DNA of 64,000 bases from assembly GCF_006715725.1 (NCBI RefSeq), contig NZ_VFNU01000001.1:4154001-4218000 (forward strand), in the 5' to 3' direction. Shown in pieces: positions 25,392 through 33,890 of the stretch (position 1 is the stretch's first letter; each line of letters begins with the position of its first letter). The stretch is from Nocardioides sp. SLBN-35. Its GTDB lineage: Bacteria; Actinomycetota; Actinomycetes; Propionibacteriales; Nocardioidaceae. Below the pieces are notes generated by a model. That model was given only the letters and a program-made list of their open reading frames with translations. It had not been told where the DNA came from and did no database searches. The translations under genes and the position numbers were made by a program.

Positions 25392-26281
25392 GCCGCCGCC
25401 TGCCAGGGCGTGTCCTCGCCACCGCCACCGCGACCATGCTCGCGCTCGGCCTGGCCGCCTGCTCCGCCGACGAGCCGGCCGCCGACCCCGACCGGATCGT
25501 GCTCACCCCCGCCAAGGACGGGGGGTCCGGCGCCCAGCCGGTCGGCAACCCGGTCGGCGACGGCACCGCCGCCGAGGTCGAGGGCTACCGGATGACCGAC
25601 GTCACGCTGCCCGGCGCCGACGGCACGGGCGACGTGTCCTTCCGGATCCTCGACCCGTCCGGCGCGCCGCTGACGGCCTACACCGAGGAGCAGACCAAGC
25701 TGCTCCACCTCTACGTCGTGCGCGACGACCTCGACCAGTTCCGCCACCTCCACCCCACCCTCGCCGACGACGGCACCTGGACCGCCCGCGTCGACCTCGG
25801 TACGCCGGGCAGGTGGCGTGTGGTCGCCGAGTTCATCCCGCAGGGCGCGGCGAACCCGATCGTCCTCGGTACGACGCTGCGCGTGGCTGGCGACTGGACG
25901 CCGGTCGACGTACCGCGGGGCAAGCCGGCCGAGACCGGCGACGACGGCGTCGTGCGGGCCCGGCTGCGGGCCGAGGGCGAGGTCGGGCCCAACGGACGGC
26001 TGCGGCTGCGGCTGACCGACGCCGACGGCGAGCCGGTGGCGCTGGGCAGCTACCTCGGCACCAGCGCGCACCTGACCGGCTTCGCGGTCGACTCGCGCGG
26101 GTTCGTCCACGTCCACCCCTACGGCGCCCCCGAGGTCACCGACGACGGGACCGTCCTCACCTTCCACACCGTCTTCACCCAGCCCGGCGACTACCGGCTG
26201 TTCCTGCAGGTGCGCGTCGACGGGCTGCTCCACCAGCTCGCGGTGACGGCACCGGTCAACGCCTTGAAGGAGAACTCGTGA
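25388..26281 (+). CDS. Secreted lipoprotein with His-rich, possibly metal-binding motifs
   Basis: The 297-residue protein has a lipoprotein signal peptide ending LALGLAACSAD, so Cys25 would be lipidated. The mature part is beta-rich and carries LLHLYVVRD, FRHLHP and FVHVHPYG. These spaced His-x-His motifs are typical of an uncharacterised actinobacterial family often found near CopC/CopD genes. I do not know its function; periplasmic metal binding is a reasonable hypothesis given the copper genes downstream. It is coupled to chaA (GTGA) and to the next lipoprotein gene (GTGA). Confidence 0.75.
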   Translation: MSRRLPGRVLATATATMLALGLAACSADEPAADPDRIVLTPAKDGGSGAQPVGNPVGDGTAAEVEGYRMTDVTLPGADGTGDVSFRILDPSGAPLTAYTEEQTKLLHLYVVRDDLDQFRHLHPTLADDGTWTARVDLGTPGRWRVVAEFIPQGAANPIVLGTTLRVAGDWTPVDVPRGKPAETGDDGVVRARLRAEGEVGPNGRLRLRLTDADGEPVALGSYLGTSAHLTGFAVDSRGFVHVHPYGAPEVTDDGTVLTFHTVFTQPGDYRLFLQVRVDGLLHQLAVTAPVNALKENS

Positions 26282-26838
26282 ACCCGCGCATCGCCGGCCC
26301 CGTCGCCGTACTGCTCGCCTCGTCGGTGCTCCTCGCCGGCTGCGGTGGCGACGACAAGCCCCAGAGGTCCGGCTCCACACCGAGCACGACCTCGTCCGCA
26401 TCGTCGTCCTCGACGCCCACGCCCTCCGCGCAGGAGGGGACCGCCGAGGACGCGCGTCCCGTGGTCGAGGCGGTCGCCACGGCGCTGCGCACCGCCGGCA
26501 GCGTCCGGGTCGACGCCTCGCTCGCCGGCGGCCCGGCCCGCGAGCTGACCGTCGACACCACGCCGATCGCCGACGCGCTCGGGAAGGTCGCCCTCCCCCA
26601 GCAGCTGGTCCACGTCGGTGCCGAGCAGGTCGACGGCGTCGCGACCGAGCACTACCGGATCACCCTCGACCCACGGGCCGCGCTCGCCGGCATCACGCTG
26701 CCGGCGCAGGTCCAGGCCATGCTCCCCGACACCCTCGACGCCGACGTCTGGCTCGACGCCCAGGACCGGCCGGTCAAGGTCACCGCCGAGCCCGGGGTCG
26801 AGCTGAGGTTCAGCGACTGGGGCGTCAGCGCACCCTGA
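26278..26838 (+). CDS. Small LppX/LprG-like lipoprotein
   Basis: The 186-residue protein has a signal peptide with lipobox LLAGC (Cys about residue 21), then a Ser/Thr linker, then a compact domain with VDGVATEHYRITLD and DVWLDAQDRPVKVTAE. These phrases are typical of the LppX/LprAFG lipid-carrier family, although the protein is shorter than its usual 230 or so residues. AAGGAG precedes the GTG. Its 3' end overlaps the convergent CopC-CopD gene by 14 bases. Confidence 0.7.
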   Translation: MNPRIAGPVAVLLASSVLLAGCGGDDKPQRSGSTPSTTSSASSSSTPTPSAQEGTAEDARPVVEAVATALRTAGSVRVDASLAGGPARELTVDTTPIADALGKVALPQQLVHVGAEQVDGVATEHYRITLDPRAALAGITLPAQVQAMLPDTLDADVWLDAQDRPVKVTAEPGVELRFSDWGVSAP

Positions 26839-28471
26839 GGTCCAGGGTCGTCACCGGGCTGGTGAACGTGTCGACCCGGATGCTGACCTGCAGCTTCCAG
26901 GTACCGGTGTGCGGGAAGACGACGTCGGCGGAGTAGGTGCCGGCGCCGCTCGGCACGACCGGGATCGTGCCGAGGTCGACGCTCTCGGAGCGCAGCGCCA
27001 CGGCCGGGGCGCCGGCCAGGTCGAGCGGGTCGCCGGCGAGGTTCTGCACCTGGACGATCAGCCTGCGCTGCAGGCCCGGGCCGGGGTCCAACACAGCGAG
27101 CACCTTGAGGTCGTCGCCGGCGACCCCGGTCACGACACCGGTGTCGGCGGTCCGCGCCTCGGCAGGCGCCTCACCGCCCGGCGGCTTCTGGGTGAGGAAA
27201 CCGGTGACGCCGAGGACCGCGACCAGCAGGGCGGCCTCGGCCACGACGGTACGCCGGACCAGGCCGGTCGCGAGCCGGCGCTGGTCGTGCCCGCCGTCGC
27301 CCGCGACGCGCGGCACCAACCGGAACCGGTTGTAGGCCGCGATCGCCACGACCACCAGCACGAGGGCGACCTTCACCAGCAGCAGCCGGCCCCAGGTCTC
27401 CTCGACGAGCGGCGCCCAGGCACCGACGATGCGCCAGGCCATCAGCACGCCGGTGACGGCGAGCGCGGTCAGCAGCGCGGCCGCGACCGTCGAGAACCGG
27501 GTGATCAGGAGCGCCGCGTCCTTGGGCCGCCCGGCGATCGCGGGCAGGGCGAGCGCGAGGCCGACGAGCCCGCCGAGCCAGACCGCACCGGCGCTGAGGT
27601 GCAGCGCGTCGGTGACCACGAGCAGCATGCTGGGCTCGTAGGCGCGGGTGTGGCCGACGAGCGCGGGTGACCACACGGCCAGCGCGGTGACGAGGTCGAC
27701 GACCAGCGACGAGCGCGCCTGCCCGGCCGCCCAGGCCGCGACGCCGAGGCCGGCGGCCTGGAGGGCGAGCACCTGCAGGTCGTCCTGCACCAGGCCGGGG
27801 TCGAACGAGCCCGGGTCGAGGACGCCGCCGAGGCCGGAGCCGAGCTGGTACGCCCCCGCCAGCGGTACGGCGAGCGCCGCCGCGAGCACCGCCACCAGTG
27901 CGCTGCCGCGGAGCACGCGCACCAGGCGTCGTCGTACGTCATCGGGCAGGCGGACACCGCGTGCGGTCCAGGCCAGGAAGAGCGCCAGCCCGCCGGCCAG
28001 GAGCAGTGCGGCGTAGTCGAGGCCGTGCACGATGCCCTGCACGGTCGGCACCGCGCCCGGGTCGGCCGGGCCGGTCTGGGGCGGGACGACCTTCGGGCTG
28101 GGTGCTCCGACGTGGAAGGTGAGCGAGCCGGCGATCGGGTGGCCGTCGGCGGAGACCACGCGCCAGGTGACGACGTAGGTCCCGTTGTCGAGCTCGCCCG
28201 GCAGCCGCCCGGTCACCTCGACGCCCTTGGCGGACGCCTCGACGTCGACCCGCTTGCCCGCGGCGTCGAAGGCGAGCAGGCCGTCGGGAACGAGCTGGAC
28301 CGGCTCGTCGAAGGTGAAGCTCACCTCGCTCGGCGCCTCGGGCAGGACCGTCCCCTCGGCGGGGTCGGTGGAGACGAGGGTGGCGTGTGCCGACGCCGGC
28401 CCCGCGGTCCCGACCACCGTCAGGACGGCGACCAGGACCGCGAGCAGGTACGCCGGCACACGCCGCATCAT
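26825..28471 (-). CDS. CopC-CopD fusion copper-resistance protein (YcnJ-like)
   Basis: The 548-residue protein has a signal peptide followed by a CopC domain whose mature N-terminus begins HATLVSTDPAEG, the usual copper-ligand His, with DGHPIAGSLTFHV at the domain end. Eight or so membrane segments of the CopD domain follow (residues 145-420) with conserved-looking HGLDYAALLLAGG and LHLSAGAVWLGGL. A final beta-rich outer domain resembles YtkA. Such fusions import or sequester copper. YcnI is encoded 7 bases upstream, matching the B. subtilis ycnI-ycnJ order. Confidence 0.9.
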   Translation of the reverse strand: MMRRVPAYLLAVLVAVLTVVGTAGPASAHATLVSTDPAEGTVLPEAPSEVSFTFDEPVQLVPDGLLAFDAAGKRVDVEASAKGVEVTGRLPGELDNGTYVVTWRVVSADGHPIAGSLTFHVGAPSPKVVPPQTGPADPGAVPTVQGIVHGLDYAALLLAGGLALFLAWTARGVRLPDDVRRRLVRVLRGSALVAVLAAALAVPLAGAYQLGSGLGGVLDPGSFDPGLVQDDLQVLALQAAGLGVAAWAAGQARSSLVVDLVTALAVWSPALVGHTRAYEPSMLLVVTDALHLSAGAVWLGGLVGLALALPAIAGRPKDAALLITRFSTVAAALLTALAVTGVLMAWRIVGAWAPLVEETWGRLLLVKVALVLVVVAIAAYNRFRLVPRVAGDGGHDQRRLATGLVRRTVVAEAALLVAVLGVTGFLTQKPPGGEAPAEARTADTGVVTGVAGDDLKVLAVLDPGPGLQRRLIVQVQNLAGDPLDLAGAPAVALRSESVDLGTIPVVPSGAGTYSADVVFPHTGTWKLQVSIRVDTFTSPVTTLDLRVR

Positions 28472-28478
28472 CGGGCCC

Positions 28479-29204
28479 TCAGGCCTTCTTGCCGGAGCGG
28501 GCCAGGGCGAGGCCGCCGAGCGCGAGGCCGCCGATGCCGGCGACCAGGCCGCCGATGGCGAGGCCGTTGCCGTCGCCCTCGTCGTCCGCGGCGTCGGCCT
28601 TCGCGGTGGCGGTGTCGTCGGCCTTCTCGTCGGACTCCGCCGCGCCGCCGTGGTGGCCCTCGGCGCTGGCCTCGGTGACGGTCAGGGCAGGCGCCGGGTT
28701 CTCCAGCTCCTCCTCGTCCTGGCCCTCGGCCGGGGTCTCGTTCCAGGCGGTCTCGCCCTTCTCGCAGGTCTGCAGCACCGGGAAGGTGAGGGTCTCGCCC
28801 ACCTTCTCGGGCAGCTGCAGGGACAGCGCGAGGGTGTCGCGGTAGCCGTCGGCCAGCGGGGTCTTCGCGGTGTAGACCACCTGGCTGACCCGCTCGGTGA
28901 TCTCGTTGCCGTGGGCGTCCTTCAGCGGTTCGGCGAGCTTCTCGCTGACCTTCTCGACGGTCCAGTTCGGGTTGACGGTCGGCGTGACCTGCGGGACGTC
29001 CTCAGGCATCTGGATGGCCACCTTGGTCGTCGGCGACCCCTCACAGCCGTGGGGCATGCTGAAGGTGAGGACGGCGTACGAGCCGGCTGCGGTGGTGTCG
29101 GGCGACACGCTGACGTGGGCGCTCGCGGCGCCGGCGGTCAGGGCGACGATGCCGAGCGCCGCGGTGGCGCCGAGGGTGGGCAGGGTGAAGCGTCGGATCT
29201 GCAT
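28479..29204 (-). CDS. ycnI: YcnI-like copper-binding protein (DUF1775)
   Basis: The 241-residue protein has a signal peptide cleaved after ASA, leaving His as the first mature residue (HVSVSPDTTAAGSYAVLTF), as in YcnI proteins where the amino-terminal His binds Cu(II). The DUF1775 domain contains FSMPHGCEGSPT and a Trp-containing NPNWTVEKV. A long acidic linker and a C-terminal transmembrane anchor (AIGGLVAGIGGLALGGLALA) ending in Lys residues follow. GAGAGAGAC precedes the ATG. It should work with the CopC-CopD protein encoded next. Confidence 0.9.
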   Translation of the reverse strand: MQIRRFTLPTLGATAALGIVALTAGAASAHVSVSPDTTAAGSYAVLTFSMPHGCEGSPTTKVAIQMPEDVPQVTPTVNPNWTVEKVSEKLAEPLKDAHGNEITERVSQVVYTAKTPLADGYRDTLALSLQLPEKVGETLTFPVLQTCEKGETAWNETPAEGQDEEELENPAPALTVTEASAEGHHGGAAESDEKADDTATAKADAADDEGDGNGLAIGGLVAGIGGLALGGLALARSGKKA

Positions 29205-29275
29205 GGATGTCTCTCTCGGTTGACTCGGGTGTTCGGGGGCGCGGCGAACGGCCTGCCTCCCACTGAGTCAGGGAG

Positions 29276-29821
29276 TCAGGCGATCGCGAGAGAGCCCGCC
29301 GGCGGACCACGGGTCGGGGCGAGGGCACGGTGCTCGCGCGCGGTGCGGGTGCGTCGCGGTGCCGGTGGGCCGGTGCGGCGCATCGCAGGAGGAGGTACGA
29401 CGCCCTGCTCGGTCCAGCCCAGCAGCACCTCCACGGCCCGGCGGCGCAGCACCCACATGACGCCGGTGACCACGGCCGCCAGCAGGTGGGCGCCCAGCAT
29501 CACCGGGGTGAGCCCGAGGAAGGCCGACGCCGCGTGCTCGTGGCCGGGGTGCTGGGCGGGGACCAGGGCGACCAGCCACGCGTGGCCGAGCACCTGGGCC
29601 GCCAGGAGGCCCGGCAGGACCACCCGGACGCTGGCGCGCTCGCGCAGCACGACTGTGCTTGCGCCGTACACGAGGACGGCGAAGGCGGCCAGCCAGCCGA
29701 CCGACGGGACCTCTCCCCCGGCCGCCAGGTGGGCCAGGACCAGCGCGGTCACGCTCTCGAGGCTGCCGAGCGTCGCCGAGAGACGCACGCGGGAGCGCGG
29801 CGCACGGCGGACGGTCAGCAC
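29276..29821 (-). CDS. Small polytopic membrane protein of the copper cluster
   Basis: The 181-residue product from a GTG at 29821 has four hydrophobic segments and one His-containing loop (PAQHPGHEHAAS), then a basic C-terminal tail. It lies 71 bases upstream of ycnI on the same strand. No family is recognised, but small His-loop membrane proteins are common beside ycnI/copC-copD in actinobacteria. The start is uncertain because no good ribosome binding site is visible. Confidence 0.6.
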   Translation of the reverse strand: MLTVRRAPRSRVRLSATLGSLESVTALVLAHLAAGGEVPSVGWLAAFAVLVYGASTVVLRERASVRVVLPGLLAAQVLGHAWLVALVPAQHPGHEHAASAFLGLTPVMLGAHLLAAVVTGVMWVLRRRAVEVLLGWTEQGVVPPPAMRRTGPPAPRRTRTAREHRALAPTRGPPAGSLAIA

Positions 29822-29853
29822 GGCCCCATCCTGCCGGATGCGTGGTCGGGTAC

Positions 29854-29922
29854 GTACGTCGCAACTACCGGATATGTCGTGAGATGGGCCGCACCACGAC
29901 GAATTCGGTAGTTGCGACGTAC
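29854..29922. repeat. Palindromic element, type with conserved GTGA-ATGG core (copy A)
   Basis: A perfect 17-bp inverted repeat (29854-29870 and 29906-29922; left arm GTACGTCGCAACTACCG) encloses an inner GTCGTG/CACGAC stem and the loop AGATGGGCCGCAC. It fills the gap between rodA and the upstream gene. The core resembles that of the element at 49785-49859 although the arms differ. Confidence 0.75.
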
Positions 29923-29926
29923 TCCA

Positions 29927-31156
29927 TCAGCCCCGGACGAGCACCCGCTGCTGGGCCGCGAGTCGCGACGCGGGCGCGGAGAGGGTGCGCAGGTGGATGT
30001 TCTGGAGCAGCCCGACGGCGAGCATCCCGGCGAACATGGACGAGCCGCCGTACGACACGAACGGCAGCGGGACGCCGGTGACGGGCATGATGCCGAGGCA
30101 CATGCCGATGTTCTGGAAGGCCTGGAAGCCGAACCAGCAGGCGATGCCGGCCGCGGCGATGCGGCCGAAGACGTCGTCGGTGCGGGTGGCGATGCGCAGC
30201 GCGCGCCACAGCACGACGCCGAGCAGGGCCACGACCAGCGCGGCGCCGACCAGGCCGAGCTCCTCGCCGGCGACGGTGAACACGAAGTCGGTGTGCTGCT
30301 CGGGGACGAAGCCGGACTGGGTCTGCGAGCCGTGGAACAGCCCCTGCCCGAACAGGCCACCGTTGCCGACCGCGATCCGGGCCTGCTCGACGTTGTAGCC
30401 GGCCCCCTTCGGGTCGAGCGCGGGGTTGGTGAAGGCGAGGAACCGGTCGACCTGGTACTCCTTCAGCATCCCGCTCGACACCGCCGCGACCGCCGCCAGC
30501 ACGCCGCCACCGGCGAGCAGCAGCAGCCAGCGCCGGTGGGCACCGGAGGCCGCGATCACGCCGAAGACGGTGGCGGTGAGCACGAGCATGGTGCCGAGGT
30601 CGGGCTGTGTCAGGATCAGCACGGCGGGTACGCCGGCGACCAGCAGCATGAGCAGCACGTCGGAGGTGCCGACGCGGTCGCGCCAGCGGCCCTCGCTGCG
30701 CTCGGCGACGACCAGCGCCATGCCGACCACGACGGCGAGCTTGGCCAGCTCGGAGGGCTGGAAGGACATCCCGCCGAGGATCAGCCACGAGCGGGAGCCG
30801 TTGATCGTCGAGCCCATCACGAGCACGAGCACCAGCCCGCCGATCGCGACGAGGTAGCCGATCGGCGCGAGGATCCGCACCCAGCGGTGGTCGGTGACCA
30901 CCACCAACAGCATCAGACCGACCCCGATCACGACGTTGACGACCTGCTTGACCAGGAAGGCCCGGGTGTCGCCACCGGTGAGGTCGTCGCGCTCGAGGGT
31001 GGCCGACCAGATCAGCAGGCAGCCGAGCAGCGACAGGACGAGGACGGCGCCGAGCATGACCAGGTCGAGGTCGGCCCACTGCAGGCGCCCGACGCGCCGG
31101 GAGGCCGTCGTACGGCGGGTGCTGGCCTGGCCGCGGCCGGGGATCCGGTTGCTCAC
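29927..31156 (-). CDS. rodA: RodA, SEDS-family peptidoglycan polymerase
   Basis: The 409-residue membrane protein has about ten transmembrane segments and SEDS landmarks: FQPSELAKLA, TQPDLGTMLVL, the polymerase loop with VEQARIAVGNGGLFGQG, and the C-terminal VPLPFVSYGGSSM. RodA polymerises glycan strands from lipid II during cell elongation, paired with the class B PBP encoded upstream. The GTG at 31156 overlaps the pbp2 stop (GTGA), so the two partners are made together. The N-terminal 30 residues are basic and cytoplasmic. Confidence 0.95.
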   Translation of the reverse strand: MSNRIPGRGQASTRRTTASRRVGRLQWADLDLVMLGAVLVLSLLGCLLIWSATLERDDLTGGDTRAFLVKQVVNVVIGVGLMLLVVVTDHRWVRILAPIGYLVAIGGLVLVLVMGSTINGSRSWLILGGMSFQPSELAKLAVVVGMALVVAERSEGRWRDRVGTSDVLLMLLVAGVPAVLILTQPDLGTMLVLTATVFGVIAASGAHRRWLLLLAGGGVLAAVAAVSSGMLKEYQVDRFLAFTNPALDPKGAGYNVEQARIAVGNGGLFGQGLFHGSQTQSGFVPEQHTDFVFTVAGEELGLVGAALVVALLGVVLWRALRIATRTDDVFGRIAAAGIACWFGFQAFQNIGMCLGIMPVTGVPLPFVSYGGSSMFAGMLAVGLLQNIHLRTLSAPASRLAAQQRVLVRG

Positions 31157-33291
31157 TGGTCGCCACCCTTCGCCCGCGCCGGCGGGAGGATCGAGCCGTC
31201 GTCGCCGAACGTCGGCAGCTGGGCCGGCGGCGTGACGCCGGGGATCGTGGCCTTGCCGGGGTCGACCTGGTCGCCGTCGACGCCGTACAGCGCCTCCCAG
31301 ATCGCCCGGACGCCCGCACCGGTCGAGCCGGAGCCCGTGCCGCCCTGGCTCATCATCATCACGACCACGTAGTCCTTGGTGTAGGACGCGACCCAGCCCG
31401 TCGACTGCTTGCCGTAGACCTCCGCCGAGCCGGTCTTGGCGCGGATCCGGACCTTGTCGAGCGGGAAGCCCTGCAGCTTCCAGTTCATCGTGCCGCGCAG
31501 GGCGACGCCCTGCAGCGCCTCGTCGAGGTAGCTGAGCACTGAGGCCGGGATCTTGAGCTTGCGCTCCTTCTTCGGCTCGATCTCGCGGATCACCTTGCCC
31601 TCGGGCGAGACGATCGCCTTGCCGACCCGGGGCTCCCACAGCGTGCCGCCGTTGGAGATGGCGGCGTACCCGCGCGCCAGCTGCAGCGGCGTCACGATGG
31701 TGTCGCCCTGGCCGATCGCGAAGTTGGCGGCGTCGCTGATCTTGTACTTCCAGCCCTCGACGCAGAACTCGCGGGCGAACTTGTAGACGAAGTCGGAGGT
31801 CCCCTTCGGCCCAGTGTCCTGCGGCTTGTGGGCGATGCCGCAGTAGTAGCCCTTCATCGACTCGTAGTACTTGCGCTTCCACTTGCGGTCCGCGACCCGG
31901 CCCGAGGCCTCGCCCGGCAGGTCGACGCCGGTGCGCTCGCCGAAGCCGAACCTCTCGGCCTGCTCGACCAGCGGGTCCTTGGCCTTCGCGTCGTCGGGGT
32001 CGGAGCCGAGGGTCTGCCAGAAGTGCATGCCGACCTGGAAGAAGAAGGTGTTGCAGGAGACCTCGAGCGCGCGGGCGAAGGTGATCGGGCCGTACGCCGC
32101 CGACTCGTGGTTGTGGAAGGCGCGGTTGCCGATCTGCACGGCCGACGAGCACGGCAGCACCGTGGAGGGCGAGTAGCCGTGGGTCAGCGCACCGACGGTC
32201 ATGAACGGCTTCCAGGTCGAGCCCGGCGCGAACTGTCCCTGGAAGGAGCGGGCGAGCAGCGGCGTGCCGGCCGCCTCGGAGTAGAGCCGCGCCAGCTGCT
32301 TGTCGGTGATCCCGCCGACCCACACCGAGGGGTCGTACGTCGGCTGGCTGGCCATCGCCACGATCCGGCCGGTCTTCGCCTCCATCACCACGGCGGCGCC
32401 GGAGTCGGCCTCGAAGTTGCGCTTGGTGACCGGGTCGCGGGTCTGGCGCTGGGTCGCGATCATGTTCGCGAGCTGCTCCTCGACCACGCTCTGCACCTTC
32501 GCGTCGATCGAGGTGACCAGGGTGTCGCCGGGCTGCGCCTCGAGGCCGGAGACGTCCTCGCGGACCCGGCCCTTGGAGTCGACGGCGACCTGGTCGTAGC
32601 CGGGCTGTCCGCGCAGCCACTCGTCGTACTCCTTCTCGACGCCGGCGCGCCCGACGACGGAGGCGCCGTTGACCGAGCTGTCACCGGAGTCCTCGGCGGA
32701 CTCGAGCTCGTCCTTGGTGATCGGGCTGAGGTAGCCGAGCAGGTGGGCCGCGTTGATGCCGTACGGCGAGGGGTACTGCCGCACGCTCTGGCGGTCGACC
32801 ACCACGCCCGGGAAGTCCTCGGGCTGCTCGAGGATCCGCAGCGCGGCGCCCTCCTTGACGTCCTGCGCGACCGGGACGGGCTGGTAGGGCGAGCCGTTCC
32901 AGCACTGGCCGGCGACCGCGCCGGTGTCGCCGCACAGCAGCAGCTTGGCGGCGATCTTCTCGACGGGGACCTCGATCGCGTCGGAGGTGCGGGCCAGCAG
33001 CTCGGTGCGGTCGGCCGCCGACATCTTGCCGATCAGGGTGCGGTCGATCGAGACCACCCAGATCAGCCGGTTGGTCACCAGCGGGCGGCCCATCGCGTCG
33101 ACGATCAGGCCGCGCTGCGGCTGCACCACGATCTCGCGTACCGACTGCGAGGCGGCCTTGCCCTGGTAGCGCTCACCCGAGACGACCTGGAGGTAGTAGA
33201 GCCGCGCGCCGAGGGTGGCCAGCAGCGAGAAGACCAGTGTCTGGATGACGATCAGGCGCAGCCGGCTGCGGTGGGATGCGGCTGCGCTCAC
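31153..33291 (-). CDS. mrdA: Class B penicillin-binding protein PBP2 (elongation transpeptidase)
   Basis: The 712-residue protein has one N-terminal transmembrane helix (LIVIQTLVFSLLATLGARLY), a PBP dimerisation region with the R-G-x-I-x-D block QRGLIVDAMGRPL, and a transpeptidase domain. Catalytic motifs are STWK at residues 358-361, SCN at 412-414 and KTG at 619-621. It cross-links peptidoglycan made by RodA. Two insertions stand out: a Cys pair (Cys120 and Cys130) in the pedestal region and further Cys484 and Cys510 in the transpeptidase domain, which could form extracytoplasmic disulfides. The GTG at 33291 overlaps the mreD stop. Confidence 0.95.
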   Translation of the reverse strand: MSAAASHRSRLRLIVIQTLVFSLLATLGARLYYLQVVSGERYQGKAASQSVREIVVQPQRGLIVDAMGRPLVTNRLIWVVSIDRTLIGKMSAADRTELLARTSDAIEVPVEKIAAKLLLCGDTGAVAGQCWNGSPYQPVPVAQDVKEGAALRILEQPEDFPGVVVDRQSVRQYPSPYGINAAHLLGYLSPITKDELESAEDSGDSSVNGASVVGRAGVEKEYDEWLRGQPGYDQVAVDSKGRVREDVSGLEAQPGDTLVTSIDAKVQSVVEEQLANMIATQRQTRDPVTKRNFEADSGAAVVMEAKTGRIVAMASQPTYDPSVWVGGITDKQLARLYSEAAGTPLLARSFQGQFAPGSTWKPFMTVGALTHGYSPSTVLPCSSAVQIGNRAFHNHESAAYGPITFARALEVSCNTFFFQVGMHFWQTLGSDPDDAKAKDPLVEQAERFGFGERTGVDLPGEASGRVADRKWKRKYYESMKGYYCGIAHKPQDTGPKGTSDFVYKFAREFCVEGWKYKISDAANFAIGQGDTIVTPLQLARGYAAISNGGTLWEPRVGKAIVSPEGKVIREIEPKKERKLKIPASVLSYLDEALQGVALRGTMNWKLQGFPLDKVRIRAKTGSAEVYGKQSTGWVASYTKDYVVVMMMSQGGTGSGSTGAGVRAIWEALYGVDGDQVDPGKATIPGVTPPAQLPTFGDDGSILPPARAKGGDQ

Positions 33292-33890
33292 GTTCGCACC
33301 CGGATCCGCTGGGAGGGACGCGGCAGGCCGTCGCTCGTGGTGCGCTCGAGCAGCCACAACGTCGCGGGCACGACGACCAGCGCCGCCACCACGTCGAGCA
33401 CCAGCGCGATCAGCGCCACGGGCAGCAGGTCGCCGATCGCCGCGCTGGAGTCGCGCAGCAGCAGTCCGGTGAGCGCGAAGACCGAGGTGCCGACGAACGA
33501 CCCGCCCGCGGCGGCGGCCAGGGCGAGCGGCAGCGGCGGTCGTCGTACGCCCTCGCGGGCGAAGCGGCTGCCGGCACCGACATCGCCGGCGTTGTCGTGG
33601 ACGAGCCGGCCCACGACGTACCCCACGACCATGAGAGCGAGCGCCCAACGGCCGGCGAGGTGGTCGGCGGGCGGCGCGATGTCGAGCAGGAGGCCGGCCC
33701 AGAAGCCGGTCAGGGTGGCGAAGCGGGTGTCGGTGGCGACGGCGGTCGCGACCACGACGAGCAGCACGACGTCGGGGACCACGCCGAGCCCGCCCACGTC
33801 CCAGGCGAAGTTGGGCAGCACCGTCACCTGCAGCAGCAGCGCGGCGAAGACGGCGACGAGGGTGGCGACCAGCCGGCCGCGGCGGTTCAC
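33288..33890 (-). CDS. mreD: MreD, rod-shape membrane protein
   Basis: The 200-residue protein has about six hydrophobic segments, including VVPDVVLLVVVATAVAT and LTGFWAGLLLDIAPPADHLAG; the GLLLD-P-x-x-H-LAG phrase is characteristic of MreD. MreD is an inner-membrane part of the elongation complex with MreC, RodA and PBP2. The ATG overlaps the mreC stop, and its own stop overlaps the pbp2 start. Confidence 0.93.
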   Translation of the reverse strand: MNRRGRLVATLVAVFAALLLQVTVLPNFAWDVGGLGVVPDVVLLVVVATAVATDTRFATLTGFWAGLLLDIAPPADHLAGRWALALMVVGYVVGRLVHDNAGDVGAGSRFAREGVRRPPLPLALAAAAGGSFVGTSVFALTGLLLRDSSAAIGDLLPVALIALVLDVVAALVVVPATLWLLERTTSDGLPRPSQRIRVRT

